Notes under the pieces: generated by a model
The model's database searches: none
Told to the model about the DNA's origin: nothing
What the model saw: only the letters and a program-made list of their open reading frames with translations
NCBI RefSeq assembly: GCF_000612725.1
Contig: NZ_HG964457.1
Span: 155,568 to 219,567, forward strand
DNA length: 64,000 nt
Origin: Mycolicibacterium austroafricanum
Lineage (GTDB): Bacteria; Actinomycetota; Actinomycetes; Mycobacteriales; Mycobacteriaceae
Direction of reading: 5' to 3'
Made by a program: the position numbers and the translations under genes
In this document: in pieces, positions 18,275 to 26,584 of the stretch
Layout: each line of letters starts with the position of its first letter
Numbering within the stretch: the stretch's first letter is position 1

Positions 18275-18895
18275 ATGCCCAACACCAACCCTTTGACCGC
18301 GTGGAAAGCACTCAAGGAGGGTAACGAGCGCTTCGTCGCAGGCAAGCCCGAACATCCCAGCCAGAGCATCGAGCGCCGCACCAGCCTGGCCGCGGCGCAG
18401 AAGCCGACAGCCGTGGTCTTCGGGTGCGGCGACAGCCGCGTCGCCGCGGAGATCATCTTCGACCAGGGGCTGGGCGACATGTTCGTGGTCCGCACCGCCG
18501 GTCACGTGATCGACGGCGCCGTGCTCGGATCGATCGAGTACGCCGTCTCGGTGCTCCACGTGCCGCTGATCGTGGTGCTCGGACACGACAGTTGTGGGGC
18601 GGTAGGGGCGACGCTGGCGGCGCTCGACGAGGGCGAGGTGCCCGGCGGATACATCCGCGACATCGTCGAGCGGGTGATGCCGTCGATCCTGCTGGGCCGT
18701 CGGGACGGGCTGACCCGTGTCGACGAGTTCGAGGCGCGCCATGTCACCGAGACCGGCAAGCAGCTGCTCAGTCGGTCCACCGCGATCGCCGAGGCGGTGC
18801 GGGACGGGAAGCTGGCGATCGTCGGGCTGACGTATCAGCTGGCCGACGGGAAGGCCGTGCTGCGCGACCATATCGGTGACATCGGCGAAGCCTGA
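18275..18895 (+). CDS. canB: Beta-class carbonic anhydrase
   Basis: This enzyme interconverts CO2 and bicarbonate. The 206-residue chain carries the beta-class zinc ligands in FGCGDSRVAAE (Cys, with the Asp-Arg dyad) and LGHDSCGAVGA (His and Cys). It matches Rv3588c. The ATG at 18275 gives the conserved MPNTNP N-terminus; a second in-frame ATG nine bases upstream is possible. It diverges from mutY with 28 bases between starts, as in M. tuberculosis. Confidence 0.94.
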   Translation: MPNTNPLTAWKALKEGNERFVAGKPEHPSQSIERRTSLAAAQKPTAVVFGCGDSRVAAEIIFDQGLGDMFVVRTAGHVIDGAVLGSIEYAVSVLHVPLIVVLGHDSCGAVGATLAALDEGEVPGGYIRDIVERVMPSILLGRRDGLTRVDEFEARHVTETGKQLLSRSTAIAEAVRDGKLAIVGLTYQLADGKAVLRDHIGDIGEA

Positions 18896-18953
18896 CCGCG
18901 ACACGCCGGGTCACGTCGGACAACGCGGCGTGACCTGGCCTTACCGTGATGTT

Positions 18954-19730
18954 GTGCTGGATCTAGAACCACATGGGCCGCTGCCCAGGCAGATTTACTG
19001 GCGCCGCAGGGCGCTTGCGCTCGGTATCGCCGCGCTGGTCATCGGCATCGTCGTCGCTGTGGTCGCGGTCGTGGTGATGAACAGCACGAGCAACGAGCAG
19101 CCGACGGCGAACGAGTCGGCGGCACCGGCGGCCGAGGCCGCCCCGCCACCGCTGCCCGGCGAGAACCCCGAGGTCAAATCGCCGATCCAGCCGCCGGCGC
19201 AGCAGGCGCCGCCGCCCACCCCGACGCCGACGGCCGCGGTGGTGCCGCCGCCGATCCTCAAGGAGGGGGACGACTGCCCCGACTCCACGCTGGCGGTCAA
19301 GGGCATCACCAACCAGCCGCAGTACGTCGTCGGGGATCAGCCGAAGTTCACCATGGTCGTCACCAACATCGGCCTGGTCGCCTGTCAGCGGGACGTGGGG
19401 GCGGCTGTACTCGCGGCCTACGTGTACTCGCTGGACAACCAGCGCCTGTGGTCGAACCTGGACTGCGCGCCGTCCAACGAGACGCTCATCAAGACGTTCC
19501 AGCCCGGGGAGCAGGTGACCACCGAGGTCACCTGGACCGGTATGGGTTCGGCGCCGAACTGCCCGTTGCCCCGTCAGCCGATCGGGCCCGGCACCTACAA
19601 CCTGGTGGTCCAGTTGGGCAATCTGAGATCGGCGACGGTGCCGTTCATCCTGGCCCAGCCGGCTCAGGCTCCTCCGCCCGCGCCCGCGGACGGAGCGCCT
19701 CACCTGCCGGTCCCCGGACCGGTCGGCTGA
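18954..19730 (+). CDS. Conserved membrane-anchored protein (Rv3587c type)
   Basis: This 258-residue protein has a short cytoplasmic N-terminus (MLDLEPHGPLPRQIYWRRR), one membrane helix (ALALGIAALVIGIVVAVVAVVVM) and a long Pro/Ala-rich extracytoplasmic linker. A folded domain with four cysteines follows, probably Ig-like (KFTMVVTNIG, EVTWTGMG). The GTG at 18954 matches the mycobacterial N-terminus. The function is unknown; the shape suggests a cell-envelope protein whose domain reaches through the periplasm. It sits between carbonic anhydrase and disA, as in M. tuberculosis. Confidence 0.82.
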   Translation: MLDLEPHGPLPRQIYWRRRALALGIAALVIGIVVAVVAVVVMNSTSNEQPTANESAAPAAEAAPPPLPGENPEVKSPIQPPAQQAPPPTPTPTAAVVPPPILKEGDDCPDSTLAVKGITNQPQYVVGDQPKFTMVVTNIGLVACQRDVGAAVLAAYVYSLDNQRLWSNLDCAPSNETLIKTFQPGEQVTTEVTWTGMGSAPNCPLPRQPIGPGTYNLVVQLGNLRSATVPFILAQPAQAPPPAPADGAPHLPVPGPVG

Positions 19731-19732
19731 GC

Positions 19733-20854
19733 TCAGCCGAGGCGGTCGGCGATCGTCGACTCGGCCAACTGGGACAGGCCCTCCCTGATGTGGCGCGCCC
19801 ACATCGAGCCGATGCCGTCCACCGACTGCAGGTCGGTGGCGGTCGCCGCGAGCAGCCCCTGCAGTGACCCGAAGTTGCGGACCAGCAGGTCGACGTGGGC
19901 GAACTGCAGTCTCGGAATGCCGGACATCGCCCGGTAGCCGCGGGAACTCATCGCCGAGTCCTGCGCCTCGGCAGTCGACGGATAGCCGAAAACCCTTGCC
20001 AGCGTGGTGAAGTCGAGAAGTTCGCTGTCGGAAAGTGCGTCGAGCTCCTCCAGCGTCGCGGTCACCTGCGCCGACGTCGGCGGGTCGGGGTTGGCATGGT
20101 AGTCGCGCACGAGCAGCTCACGGTCGGTGTCGTTGTCTCCGACGAGCTCGTCGAGCTGGAGCTTGAGCTGGCGTCCGTCGGTGCCGAGCTCGACCACATC
20201 GGAGTCGATCTCCAGGCTGATCCGGCGCACCATCTCCAACCGCTGCACCACGGTCATCACGTCGCGCAACGTGACGAAGTCCTCGATCTCTGCCATCGAC
20301 AGCTGCCTGCTCACCTCGTCGAGCCGCGTCTTGTAGCGCTCGAGGGTGTCGATGGTCTGGTTCGCGCGCGACAGGATGGTCGCCGACTCCGGGACCACGT
20401 GGCGTTCGCCTGCGACGTAGACGGTGACGATGCTCATCGAGTGGCTCACCGAGATCACCGGGTAGCCGGTCTGGATCGCGGTCCGCTCGGCCGACCGGTG
20501 CCTGGTCCCCGACTCCTCGGTGGGGATCGACGGGTCCGGCACCAGCTGGACGTTCGCGCGAAGGATCCGGCTGCCGTCGCTGGACAGCACCACCGCACCG
20601 TCCATCTTCGACAGCTCGCGCAGTCGGGTCGGTGCGTAGCGCACGTCGAGCGAGAAGCCGCCGTCGCAGATTGTCTCGACACTGTCGTCGTAGCCGATCA
20701 CAATCAGGGCGCCGGTCCGGCCGCGCAGGATGCGCTCCAGCCCGTCCCGCAGGGGTGTGCCCGGAGCCAGCCGGGCGATCGTCTCCCGCAGCGTCGGGCG
20801 CACCAGCGGCACCACCGTGCGCGCGGCCCGGGCTGACGACGACTTCACGGCCAC
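19733..20854 (-). CDS. disA: DNA integrity scanning diadenylate cyclase DisA
   Basis: DisA makes c-di-AMP from two ATP and scans DNA for branched structures. The 373-residue protein has an N-terminal DAC domain with DGA (residues 85-87) and RHR (118-120), a central helical linker and a C-terminal helix-hairpin-helix region (VDGIGSMWARHIREGLSQL). It lies two bases from the Rv3587c-type gene tail to tail and 27 bases downstream of radA, with which it probably forms an operon. RadA can modulate DisA activity in bacteria that keep this pairing. Confidence 0.96.
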   Translation of the reverse strand: MAVKSSSARAARTVVPLVRPTLRETIARLAPGTPLRDGLERILRGRTGALIVIGYDDSVETICDGGFSLDVRYAPTRLRELSKMDGAVVLSSDGSRILRANVQLVPDPSIPTEESGTRHRSAERTAIQTGYPVISVSHSMSIVTVYVAGERHVVPESATILSRANQTIDTLERYKTRLDEVSRQLSMAEIEDFVTLRDVMTVVQRLEMVRRISLEIDSDVVELGTDGRQLKLQLDELVGDNDTDRELLVRDYHANPDPPTSAQVTATLEELDALSDSELLDFTTLARVFGYPSTAEAQDSAMSSRGYRAMSGIPRLQFAHVDLLVRNFGSLQGLLAATATDLQSVDGIGSMWARHIREGLSQLAESTIADRLG

Positions 20855-20881
20855 ATCTTCTCCACGCTCTGCCCTGGACTG

Positions 20882-22270
20882 TCAGTTTGCGTCATTCTGG
20901 CTGATCCGCCGTAGCACCTGCAATGCCGAGGTGATGTTGTCGGCCGGTAGCACCTGAAGACCGGCCGGTGCCGACGTCACTCCCGACGGCACCACGGCGT
21001 AGGTGAACCCGAGCCGGGCCGCCTCGGCCAGTCGGCGGTCCATCCCGGTCACCCGGCGCAGATCACCGGCGAGCCCGACCTCACCGATGGCGATCGCCGT
21101 CGTCGGCAGCGCCAGATCCGTGAACGCCGATGCGATCGACAGCGCGACCGCCAGGTCCGACGACGAATCGGTCAGCCGCATACCGCCGACCGTCGACAGG
21201 TAGATGTCGTTCATGCCGACCGGCAGCTTCGCGCGCTTCTCCAGCACAGCCGTGATCATGGCTGCGCGCGAGGAGTCGATACCGCTGACGGCGCGGCGCG
21301 GACTGCCGCTGGCCGGCGAGCCGATCAGCGCCTGCACCTCGCCGATCATCGGGCGCTTTCCGTCCAGGGTCACCGTCACCGCGGTGCCCGAAACCGGCTT
21401 CGGCCGCTGGTCGAGAAACAGCCCCGACGGGTCGGACACACATTCGATTCCGTTGTCGTGCAACAGGAAACAGCCGACCTCGTCGGCGGCGCCGAACCGG
21501 TTCTTGATGCCACGCACCATCCTCAGCGCCGACGCTCGGTCGCCCTCGAAGTGCAGTACGACGTCGACGAGGTGTTCCAGCGAGCGCGGCCCGGCGATCG
21601 CCCCGTCCTTGGTGACGTGCCCGACGAGCAGCATCGCGACCCCGGTGGTCTTGGCGGTCATGGTCAGCGCGGTGGTGACGGCGCGGACCTGGGTGACCCC
21701 GCCCGTCACCCCGTCGGCCTCGGTGGTCGACATGGTCTGCACCGAGTCGACGACCACGAGGCTGGGTTGCACGGCGTCGATGTGGCCGAGCGCGGTCTGC
21801 AGATCGGATTCCGCGGCCAGGTACACCTCGTCGTGGCTGCACCCGGTGCGCTCGGCCCGCAGCCGGATCTGCCCGGCCGACTCCTCACCCGACAGGTACA
21901 GCGCGCGGCGGCCCTTCGACGCCCAGCGGTGCGCCACCTCCAGCAGCAGCGTCGACTTGCCGACCCCCGGATCACCCGCGAGCAGGGTCACCGACCCCGG
22001 CACCAGGCCGCCGCCGAGCACCCGGTCGAGTTCGCTGATCCCGGTGTGGAAGTGCCGGGTGCTGCCCGGATCGATCGAGCTGATGGGCACGGCGGGGGAG
22101 GCGGGCGCCACCGCGCGCCGGGTCGCCGAACCCCCGACCGCGGTCAGCGCGACTTCGTTGACTGTGCCCCACGTGCCGCAATCGGGGCAGCGGCCCACCC
22201 ACTTGGGCATGACATGGTGGCATTCCGAACAACGGAACTGCGAACGTGTTTTCGAATTTGTCCGGGCCAC
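20882..22270 (-). CDS. radA: DNA repair protein RadA
   Basis: RadA is a RecA-like ATPase and branch-migration helicase in recombinational repair. The 462-residue protein has a zinc finger of four cysteines (C14, C17, C28, C31), Walker A GDPGVGKST, the RadA motif KNRFG and a C-terminal Lon-like domain (GMRLTDSSSDLAVALSIAS). Order radA-disA on one strand is typical of actinobacteria and points to joint work on stalled forks. Confidence 0.96.
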   Translation of the reverse strand: MARTNSKTRSQFRCSECHHVMPKWVGRCPDCGTWGTVNEVALTAVGGSATRRAVAPASPAVPISSIDPGSTRHFHTGISELDRVLGGGLVPGSVTLLAGDPGVGKSTLLLEVAHRWASKGRRALYLSGEESAGQIRLRAERTGCSHDEVYLAAESDLQTALGHIDAVQPSLVVVDSVQTMSTTEADGVTGGVTQVRAVTTALTMTAKTTGVAMLLVGHVTKDGAIAGPRSLEHLVDVVLHFEGDRASALRMVRGIKNRFGAADEVGCFLLHDNGIECVSDPSGLFLDQRPKPVSGTAVTVTLDGKRPMIGEVQALIGSPASGSPRRAVSGIDSSRAAMITAVLEKRAKLPVGMNDIYLSTVGGMRLTDSSSDLAVALSIASAFTDLALPTTAIAIGEVGLAGDLRRVTGMDRRLAEAARLGFTYAVVPSGVTSAPAGLQVLPADNITSALQVLRRISQNDAN

Positions 22271-22339
22271 GGGCTGACGGTAGCCGCCACGACCGACAGA
22301 ACCGGGGCGCTACGCAACCGTGTCGGGCAGGGGACGGGT

Positions 22340-22927
22340 CTAGTGCCCGCCGCCCTCGCCCGCGGAGCCGCCCGATCCTGCGGCCTCTTCGCGGCGCGGC
22401 GCCTCACCGGCCGAGATGGGCACCGCGACGATGGTCTCGCCGGCGTTCTCGAACTTGAAGGTGAAGTCGTAAGTCAGGCCGTTGGTGATGGGCTTGCTCA
22501 GCTCCACCTTCGCCTCGGCCGCGTCGGCGGGCTCGATGCTCTCCAGCGGCGTGATCTGGCCGTCGGGTGAACCGACCACCAGCACGCCGTTCACGGGCAC
22601 CTCGCCGTCGCCGGTCAGCGTCACGGAGCCGATGTCGGACGTGATCGAGACCAGTTTGTCGGCGACGTCGGGGGACGTGTTCGCCGCGACGAAGATCAGC
22701 TCCACCTCGGTGCCCGGCTGCACGTAGTCCTTGGTCTGGTCGGCGCGGATGTGGACGTTGCGCAACGCGATGGGGCCCGCCGTGGCGCTGGTGCCGTTGA
22801 CTGCGGGCTCCTGCGTCGCGGTCTGGGAGACCTGACCGGCGCTGCAGCCGCTCAGCACGACCGATGCGGCCAGGCCACAGGCCGCCAGCGTGGTGAGGAC
22901 AGAAGAGCGCCGATTGAAGGGTTTCAC
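22340..22927 (-). CDS. lpqE: LpqE-like exported lipoprotein
   Basis: This 195-residue lipoprotein has a signal peptide and lipobox LSGC at about residues 25-28. The exported domain is beta-rich (IALRNVHIRADQTKDYVQPGTEVELIFVAAN...) and resembles the PCu(A)C-like/YtfJ-type fold of mycobacterial LpqE. The tail is Gly/Ser-rich and ends in His (GGH). A copper-chaperone role has been proposed for related folds, but the usual Met/His copper motif is not evident. The GTG start has GGAGG at proper spacing. The leader, in the direction of transcription, contains a seven-base hairpin (CCGGCGG 22946-22952 with CCGCCGG 22963-22969). Confidence 0.8.
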   Translation of the reverse strand: MKPFNRRSSVLTTLAACGLAASVVLSGCSAGQVSQTATQEPAVNGTSATAGPIALRNVHIRADQTKDYVQPGTEVELIFVAANTSPDVADKLVSITSDIGSVTLTGDGEVPVNGVLVVGSPDGQITPLESIEPADAAEAKVELSKPITNGLTYDFTFKFENAGETIVAVPISAGEAPRREEAAGSGGSAGEGGGH

Positions 22928-23199
22928 TGGGGGCCTCCTGCTCAGCCGGCGGTATGACTTTCCCGCCGGGCACCGTCGTTCGACTATGCACAGTAGTAGG
23001 TGATGAATCGGCGCGGTAGCCGAGGTCGTGGCGGGTTGGAAAAGGGTCGAAAATAAGCCCGCCGGAACCGCTCACGATGCACGTATTCGCTGGCCTGTCA
23101 ACCCCTAGTGTTCGCTGTCGGTGCCCCTGACCTGCATTGTTGATCCGCGCCCGCTGGCGGCGCGTGTTAAGATCGAGGGGTGAAAGGGGCTCGGAACTG

Positions 23200-23688
23200 A
23201 TGATTTTTAAGGTCGGAGACACCGTCGTCTATCCACACCACGGTGCTGCGTTGATCGAGGCGATCGAAACCCGGACCATCAAAGGCGAGCAGAAGGAATA
23301 CCTCGTCCTGAAGGTGTCGCAGGGAGATCTCACCGTTCGTGTTCCCGCAGATAACGCAGAGTACGTGGGTGTGCGTGATGTCGTCGGACAGGAGGGTCTG
23401 GACAAGGTCTTCCAGGTGCTGCGCGCCCCGCACACCGAAGAGCCGACCAACTGGTCGCGTCGGTACAAGGCCAATCTGGAGAAGCTGGCCTCCGGTGACG
23501 TGAACAAGGTCGCCGAGGTCGTCCGTGACCTGTGGCGCCGCGATCAGGAGCGTGGGCTGTCCGCTGGCGAGAAGCGGATGCTGGCCAAGGCTCGGCAGAT
23601 TCTGGTGGGTGAGCTCGCGCTCGCCGAGAACACCGATGACGCCAAGGCCTCGACGATTCTGGACGAAGTACTCGCTGCAGCGTCCTGA
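23200..23688 (+). CDS. carD: RNA polymerase-binding transcription factor CarD
   Basis: CarD binds RNA polymerase beta and stabilises open complexes at rRNA and other promoters; it is essential in mycobacteria. The 162-residue chain has the N-terminal RNAP-interaction Tudor-like domain (MIFKVGDTVVYPHHGAALIEAIE) and the helical DNA-binding domain with the conserved Trp in ARDLWRR-like sequence (VVRDLWRRDQERGLS). A GAAAGGGG element lies about ten bases before the ATG. The 272-base spacer to lpqE holds no gene I can support; a TAAGAT (23168-23173) may be a -10 element for carD. Confidence 0.97.
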   Translation: MIFKVGDTVVYPHHGAALIEAIETRTIKGEQKEYLVLKVSQGDLTVRVPADNAEYVGVRDVVGQEGLDKVFQVLRAPHTEEPTNWSRRYKANLEKLASGDVNKVAEVVRDLWRRDQERGLSAGEKRMLAKARQILVGELALAENTDDAKASTILDEVLAAAS

Positions 23689-23711
23689 CCGCACCTCTTG
23701 ATGCGGCGGTG

Positions 23712-24200
23712 ATGTTGCCGAGTATCCGCGTCGGGCTCGGTACCGACGTACATCCCATCGAGGCCGGTCGTCCGTGCTGGCTGCTGTGTCTGTTGTTCGA
23801 CGACGCAGACGGCTGTGCCGGTCATTCGGACGGCGACGTCGCTGCCCATGCCCTGTGTGACGCGTTGCTGTCCGCAGCGGGCATGGGCGATATCGGCGAG
23901 GTGTTCGGCACCGGTCTGCCGCAGTGGCGGGGAGTCAGCGGCGCGGACATGCTGCGGCACGTCCATTCGATGATGACGGCCGAAGGGCTGCGCGTGGGCA
24001 ACGCCGCCGTGCAGGTCATCGGCAACCGACCGAAGATCGGACCCCGCCGTGCGGAGGCGCAGCGGGTCCTCTCCGGCATTCTCGGCGCCCCCGTGTCGGT
24101 GTCTGCGACCACGACCGACGGTCTGGGTTTGACTGGGCGCGGAGAGGGGCTGGCGGCCATCGCCACGGCCCTGGTCGTTGGCGATGAGGGTAAAGGCTGA
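23712..24200 (+). CDS. ispF: 2-C-methyl-D-erythritol 2,4-cyclodiphosphate synthase
   Basis: IspF forms the cyclic diphosphate in the MEP isoprenoid pathway. The 162-residue protein has the metal ligands Asp12 and His14 (GTDVHPIE) and His46 (GHSDGDVAAHALCDA), plus TTTDGLGLTGRGEG near the C-terminus. The ATG at 23712 gives the mycobacterial N-terminus MLPSIRVGLG; a GTG three bases upstream is an alternative. The ispD gene normally lies between carD and ispF in mycobacteria, but only 23 bases separate them here, so ispD is absent from this position. A 23-base gap leads to cysS. Confidence 0.95.
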   Translation: MLPSIRVGLGTDVHPIEAGRPCWLLCLLFDDADGCAGHSDGDVAAHALCDALLSAAGMGDIGEVFGTGLPQWRGVSGADMLRHVHSMMTAEGLRVGNAAVQVIGNRPKIGPRRAEAQRVLSGILGAPVSVSATTTDGLGLTGRGEGLAAIATALVVGDEGKG

Positions 24201-24223
24201 AACGGCCGGTAAGCTGGCCGGTC

Positions 24224-25639
24224 GTGACCGAAAGCCCCGCAGCTGTCATGCGGCTCTATGACACCTTGTCTGGTGGTGTGCGCGACTTCGTGCCACTGCG
24301 GCCCGGCCACGTGTCCATCTACCTGTGCGGCGCGACTGTCCAGGGCCTGCCCCACATCGGGCACGTCCGCAGCGGCGTCGCGTTCGACGTGCTGCGGCGC
24401 TGGCTGACCGCCAAGGGCTTCGACGTGGCGTTCATCCGCAACGTCACCGACATCGACGACAAGATCCTCCACAAGGCGGCCGATGCGGGCCGCCCGTGGT
24501 GGGAGTGGGCGGCCACCTACGAGCGGGCGTTCACCGCCGCCTACGACGCGCTCGGCGTGTTGCCGCCGTCGGCGGAGCCGCGGGCGACCGGGCACATCAC
24601 CCAGATGGTCGAGTTGATCGAGCGGCTGATCGAGCGCGGTCACGCCTACACCGGGGACGGCGACGTCTATTTCAGCGTGGCGACCCTGCCGGACTACGGC
24701 AAGCTCTCCGGTCACCGGATCGACGACGTGCACCAGGGCGAGGGCGTGGCGACGGGCAAGCGCGATCAGCGGGACTTCACGCTGTGGAAGGGCGCGAAAC
24801 CCGGCGAGCCGTCGTGGCCGACGCCGTGGGGCCGCGGCCGTCCCGGCTGGCACACCGAATGTGTGGCGATGTGCGAGTCCTACCTGGGCGCCGCGTTCGA
24901 CATCCACGCCGGCGGCATGGATCTGGTGTTCCCGCACCACGAGAACGAGATCGCGCAGGCCGAGGCCGCCGGTGACGGCTTCGCCCGGTTCTGGCTGCAC
25001 AACGGTTGGGTCACCATGGGCGGCGAGAAGATGAGCAAGTCGCTGGGCAACGTGCTCGCGATTCCCGCTGTGCTGCAACGAGTTCGGGCTGCCGAGCTGC
25101 GGTACTACCTGGGTAGCGCGCACTACCGGTCGATGCTGGAGTTCTCCGAGACGGCGCTGCAGGACGCCGCGAAGGCCTACGCCGGTATCGAGGACTTCCT
25201 GCACCGGGTCCGCACCCGCGTCGGCGCGGTGGTGCCGGGCGAGTGGACGCCGAAGTTCGGCGCCGCCCTCGACGACGATCTGGCCGTGCCCGCCGCGCTG
25301 GCCGAGGTGCACGCCGCGCGCGCCGAAGGCAACCGGGCGCTGGATGCGGGTGATCACGACACCGCGCTGACCCACGCCATGTCGATTCGCGCGATGATGG
25401 GCATCCTGGGCGCCGACCCGCTCGACGAGCGCTGGGAGTCCCGCGACGAGACCTCCGCGGCGCTGGCCGCCGTCGACGTGCTGGTGCAGGCCGAGGTCCA
25501 ACGCCGGGAAGACGCAAGGGCCCGGCGCGACTGGGCCGAAGCCGACGCCATCCGCGACCGCCTCAAGGAGGCGGGTATCGAGGTGACCGACACCGCCGAC
25601 GGTCCCCAATGGTCACTTCTGGACGGAACGGACAAGTAG
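24224..25639 (+). CDS. cysS: Cysteine--tRNA ligase
   Basis: CysS charges tRNA-Cys. The 471-residue class I synthetase has the zinc Cys and HIGH motif in YLCGATVQGLPHIGH, further zinc ligands around HTECVAMCESYLG and FPHHENEIAQ, and the KMSKS motif in GGEKMSKSLGN. The C-terminal DALR-type helical domain is complete, ending EVTDTADGPQWSLLDG. The GTG start is used. The stop TAG is followed immediately by the ATG of the methyltransferase gene, so the two are co-transcribed. MshC, the mycothiol paralogue, lacks this architecture and is excluded. Confidence 0.96.
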   Translation: MTESPAAVMRLYDTLSGGVRDFVPLRPGHVSIYLCGATVQGLPHIGHVRSGVAFDVLRRWLTAKGFDVAFIRNVTDIDDKILHKAADAGRPWWEWAATYERAFTAAYDALGVLPPSAEPRATGHITQMVELIERLIERGHAYTGDGDVYFSVATLPDYGKLSGHRIDDVHQGEGVATGKRDQRDFTLWKGAKPGEPSWPTPWGRGRPGWHTECVAMCESYLGAAFDIHAGGMDLVFPHHENEIAQAEAAGDGFARFWLHNGWVTMGGEKMSKSLGNVLAIPAVLQRVRAAELRYYLGSAHYRSMLEFSETALQDAAKAYAGIEDFLHRVRTRVGAVVPGEWTPKFGAALDDDLAVPAALAEVHAARAEGNRALDAGDHDTALTHAMSIRAMMGILGADPLDERWESRDETSAALAAVDVLVQAEVQRREDARARRDWAEADAIRDRLKEAGIEVTDTADGPQWSLLDGTDK

Positions 25640-26584
25640 ATGGCGGGCAATTCACAGCGGCGCGGCGCGGTGCGCAAGGCCGGTACCAAGAAGGGGCCGA
25701 CCGTCGGCTCCGGCGGCGTCCGCAGGCGCGGGCTGGAGGGCAAGGGCGCGACGCCCCCGGCGCACCAGCGCCCGCACCACCCTGCCGGCAAGCGGGCCGC
25801 CAAGGCGGCACGACAGGCCCAGGGCAGGCACAAGAAGACCGACGACACCGAGATCGTCCTCGGCCGCAACCCGGTGCTCGAGTGCCTGCGCGCGGGCGTT
25901 CCGGCGACGGCTCTCTACGTCGCCCTCGGGGCCGACTCCGACGAGCGTCTCACCGAGTCGGTGCAGATCGCGGCCGACAAGGGCATCGCGATCCTCGAGG
26001 TGCCGCGCCACGACCTGGACCGGATCGCGGCCAACGGCATGCACCAGGGCATCGCGTTGCAGGTGCCGCCGTACAACTACGCGCACCCCGACGATCTGCT
26101 CGCCGAGGCGAAGTCCGATGCGATGCCGGCGCTGTTGGTCGCGCTGGACAACATCTCCGACCCGCGCAACCTCGGGGCGATCGTCCGCTCGGTGGCCGCG
26201 TTCGGCGGGCACGGGGTGCTGATCCCGCAGCGCAGGTCGGCCTCGGTCACCGCGGTCGCGTGGCGCACCAGCGCGGGCGCGGCGGCGCGGACGCCGGTCG
26301 CGCGGGCGACCAACCTCACCCGCGCGCTCAAACAGTGGGCCGACGCCGGGTTGCAGGTGGTCGGGCTCGACGCCGACGGCGACACCACGGTCGACCAGAT
26401 CGACGGAGCCGGCCCGATCGTGGTGGTGGTCGGCTCGGAGGGCAAGGGCCTGTCGAGGCTGGTGCGGGAGAACTGCGACGCGGTGGTGTCGATCCCGATG
26501 GCCGGGCCGACCGAGTCGCTCAACGCGTCGGTCGCCGCGGGTGTGGTGCTCGCCGAGATCGCCAGGCAGCGGCGTTCCGCTTAG
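25640..26584 (+). CDS. rlmB: 23S rRNA (guanosine(2251)-2'-O)-methyltransferase RlmB-like
   Basis: This SPOUT-class 2'-O-methyltransferase has 314 residues. A basic, probably disordered N-terminus (~65 residues) precedes a substrate-binding domain beginning IVLGRNPVLECLRAG. The TrmH-type knotted domain has DNISDPRNLGAIVRS, VVVVGSEGKGLSRL and SIPMAGPTESLNASVAAG (motifs 1-3). It matches Rv3579c. The target is inferred from the family and not determined by sequence. It starts directly after the cysS stop and overlaps the ArsB-type gene by four bases tail to tail. Confidence 0.88.
   Translation: MAGNSQRRGAVRKAGTKKGPTVGSGGVRRRGLEGKGATPPAHQRPHHPAGKRAAKAARQAQGRHKKTDDTEIVLGRNPVLECLRAGVPATALYVALGADSDERLTESVQIAADKGIAILEVPRHDLDRIAANGMHQGIALQVPPYNYAHPDDLLAEAKSDAMPALLVALDNISDPRNLGAIVRSVAAFGGHGVLIPQRRSASVTAVAWRTSAGAAARTPVARATNLTRALKQWADAGLQVVGLDADGDTTVDQIDGAGPIVVVVGSEGKGLSRLVRENCDAVVSIPMAGPTESLNASVAAGVVLAEIARQRRSA

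Noticed and set aside
22946..22969. Seven-base-arm hairpin (CCGGCGG/CCGCCGG) as a terminator
   Set aside because: It lies in the 5' leader of lpqE and upstream of carD, not after any gene, so a terminator call is not supported; it is mentioned under lpqE instead.
23822..25609. 595-codon minus-strand frame opposite ispF and cysS
   Set aside because: ispF and cysS are unmistakable on the plus strand; the long antisense frame follows from high GC and third-position bias.
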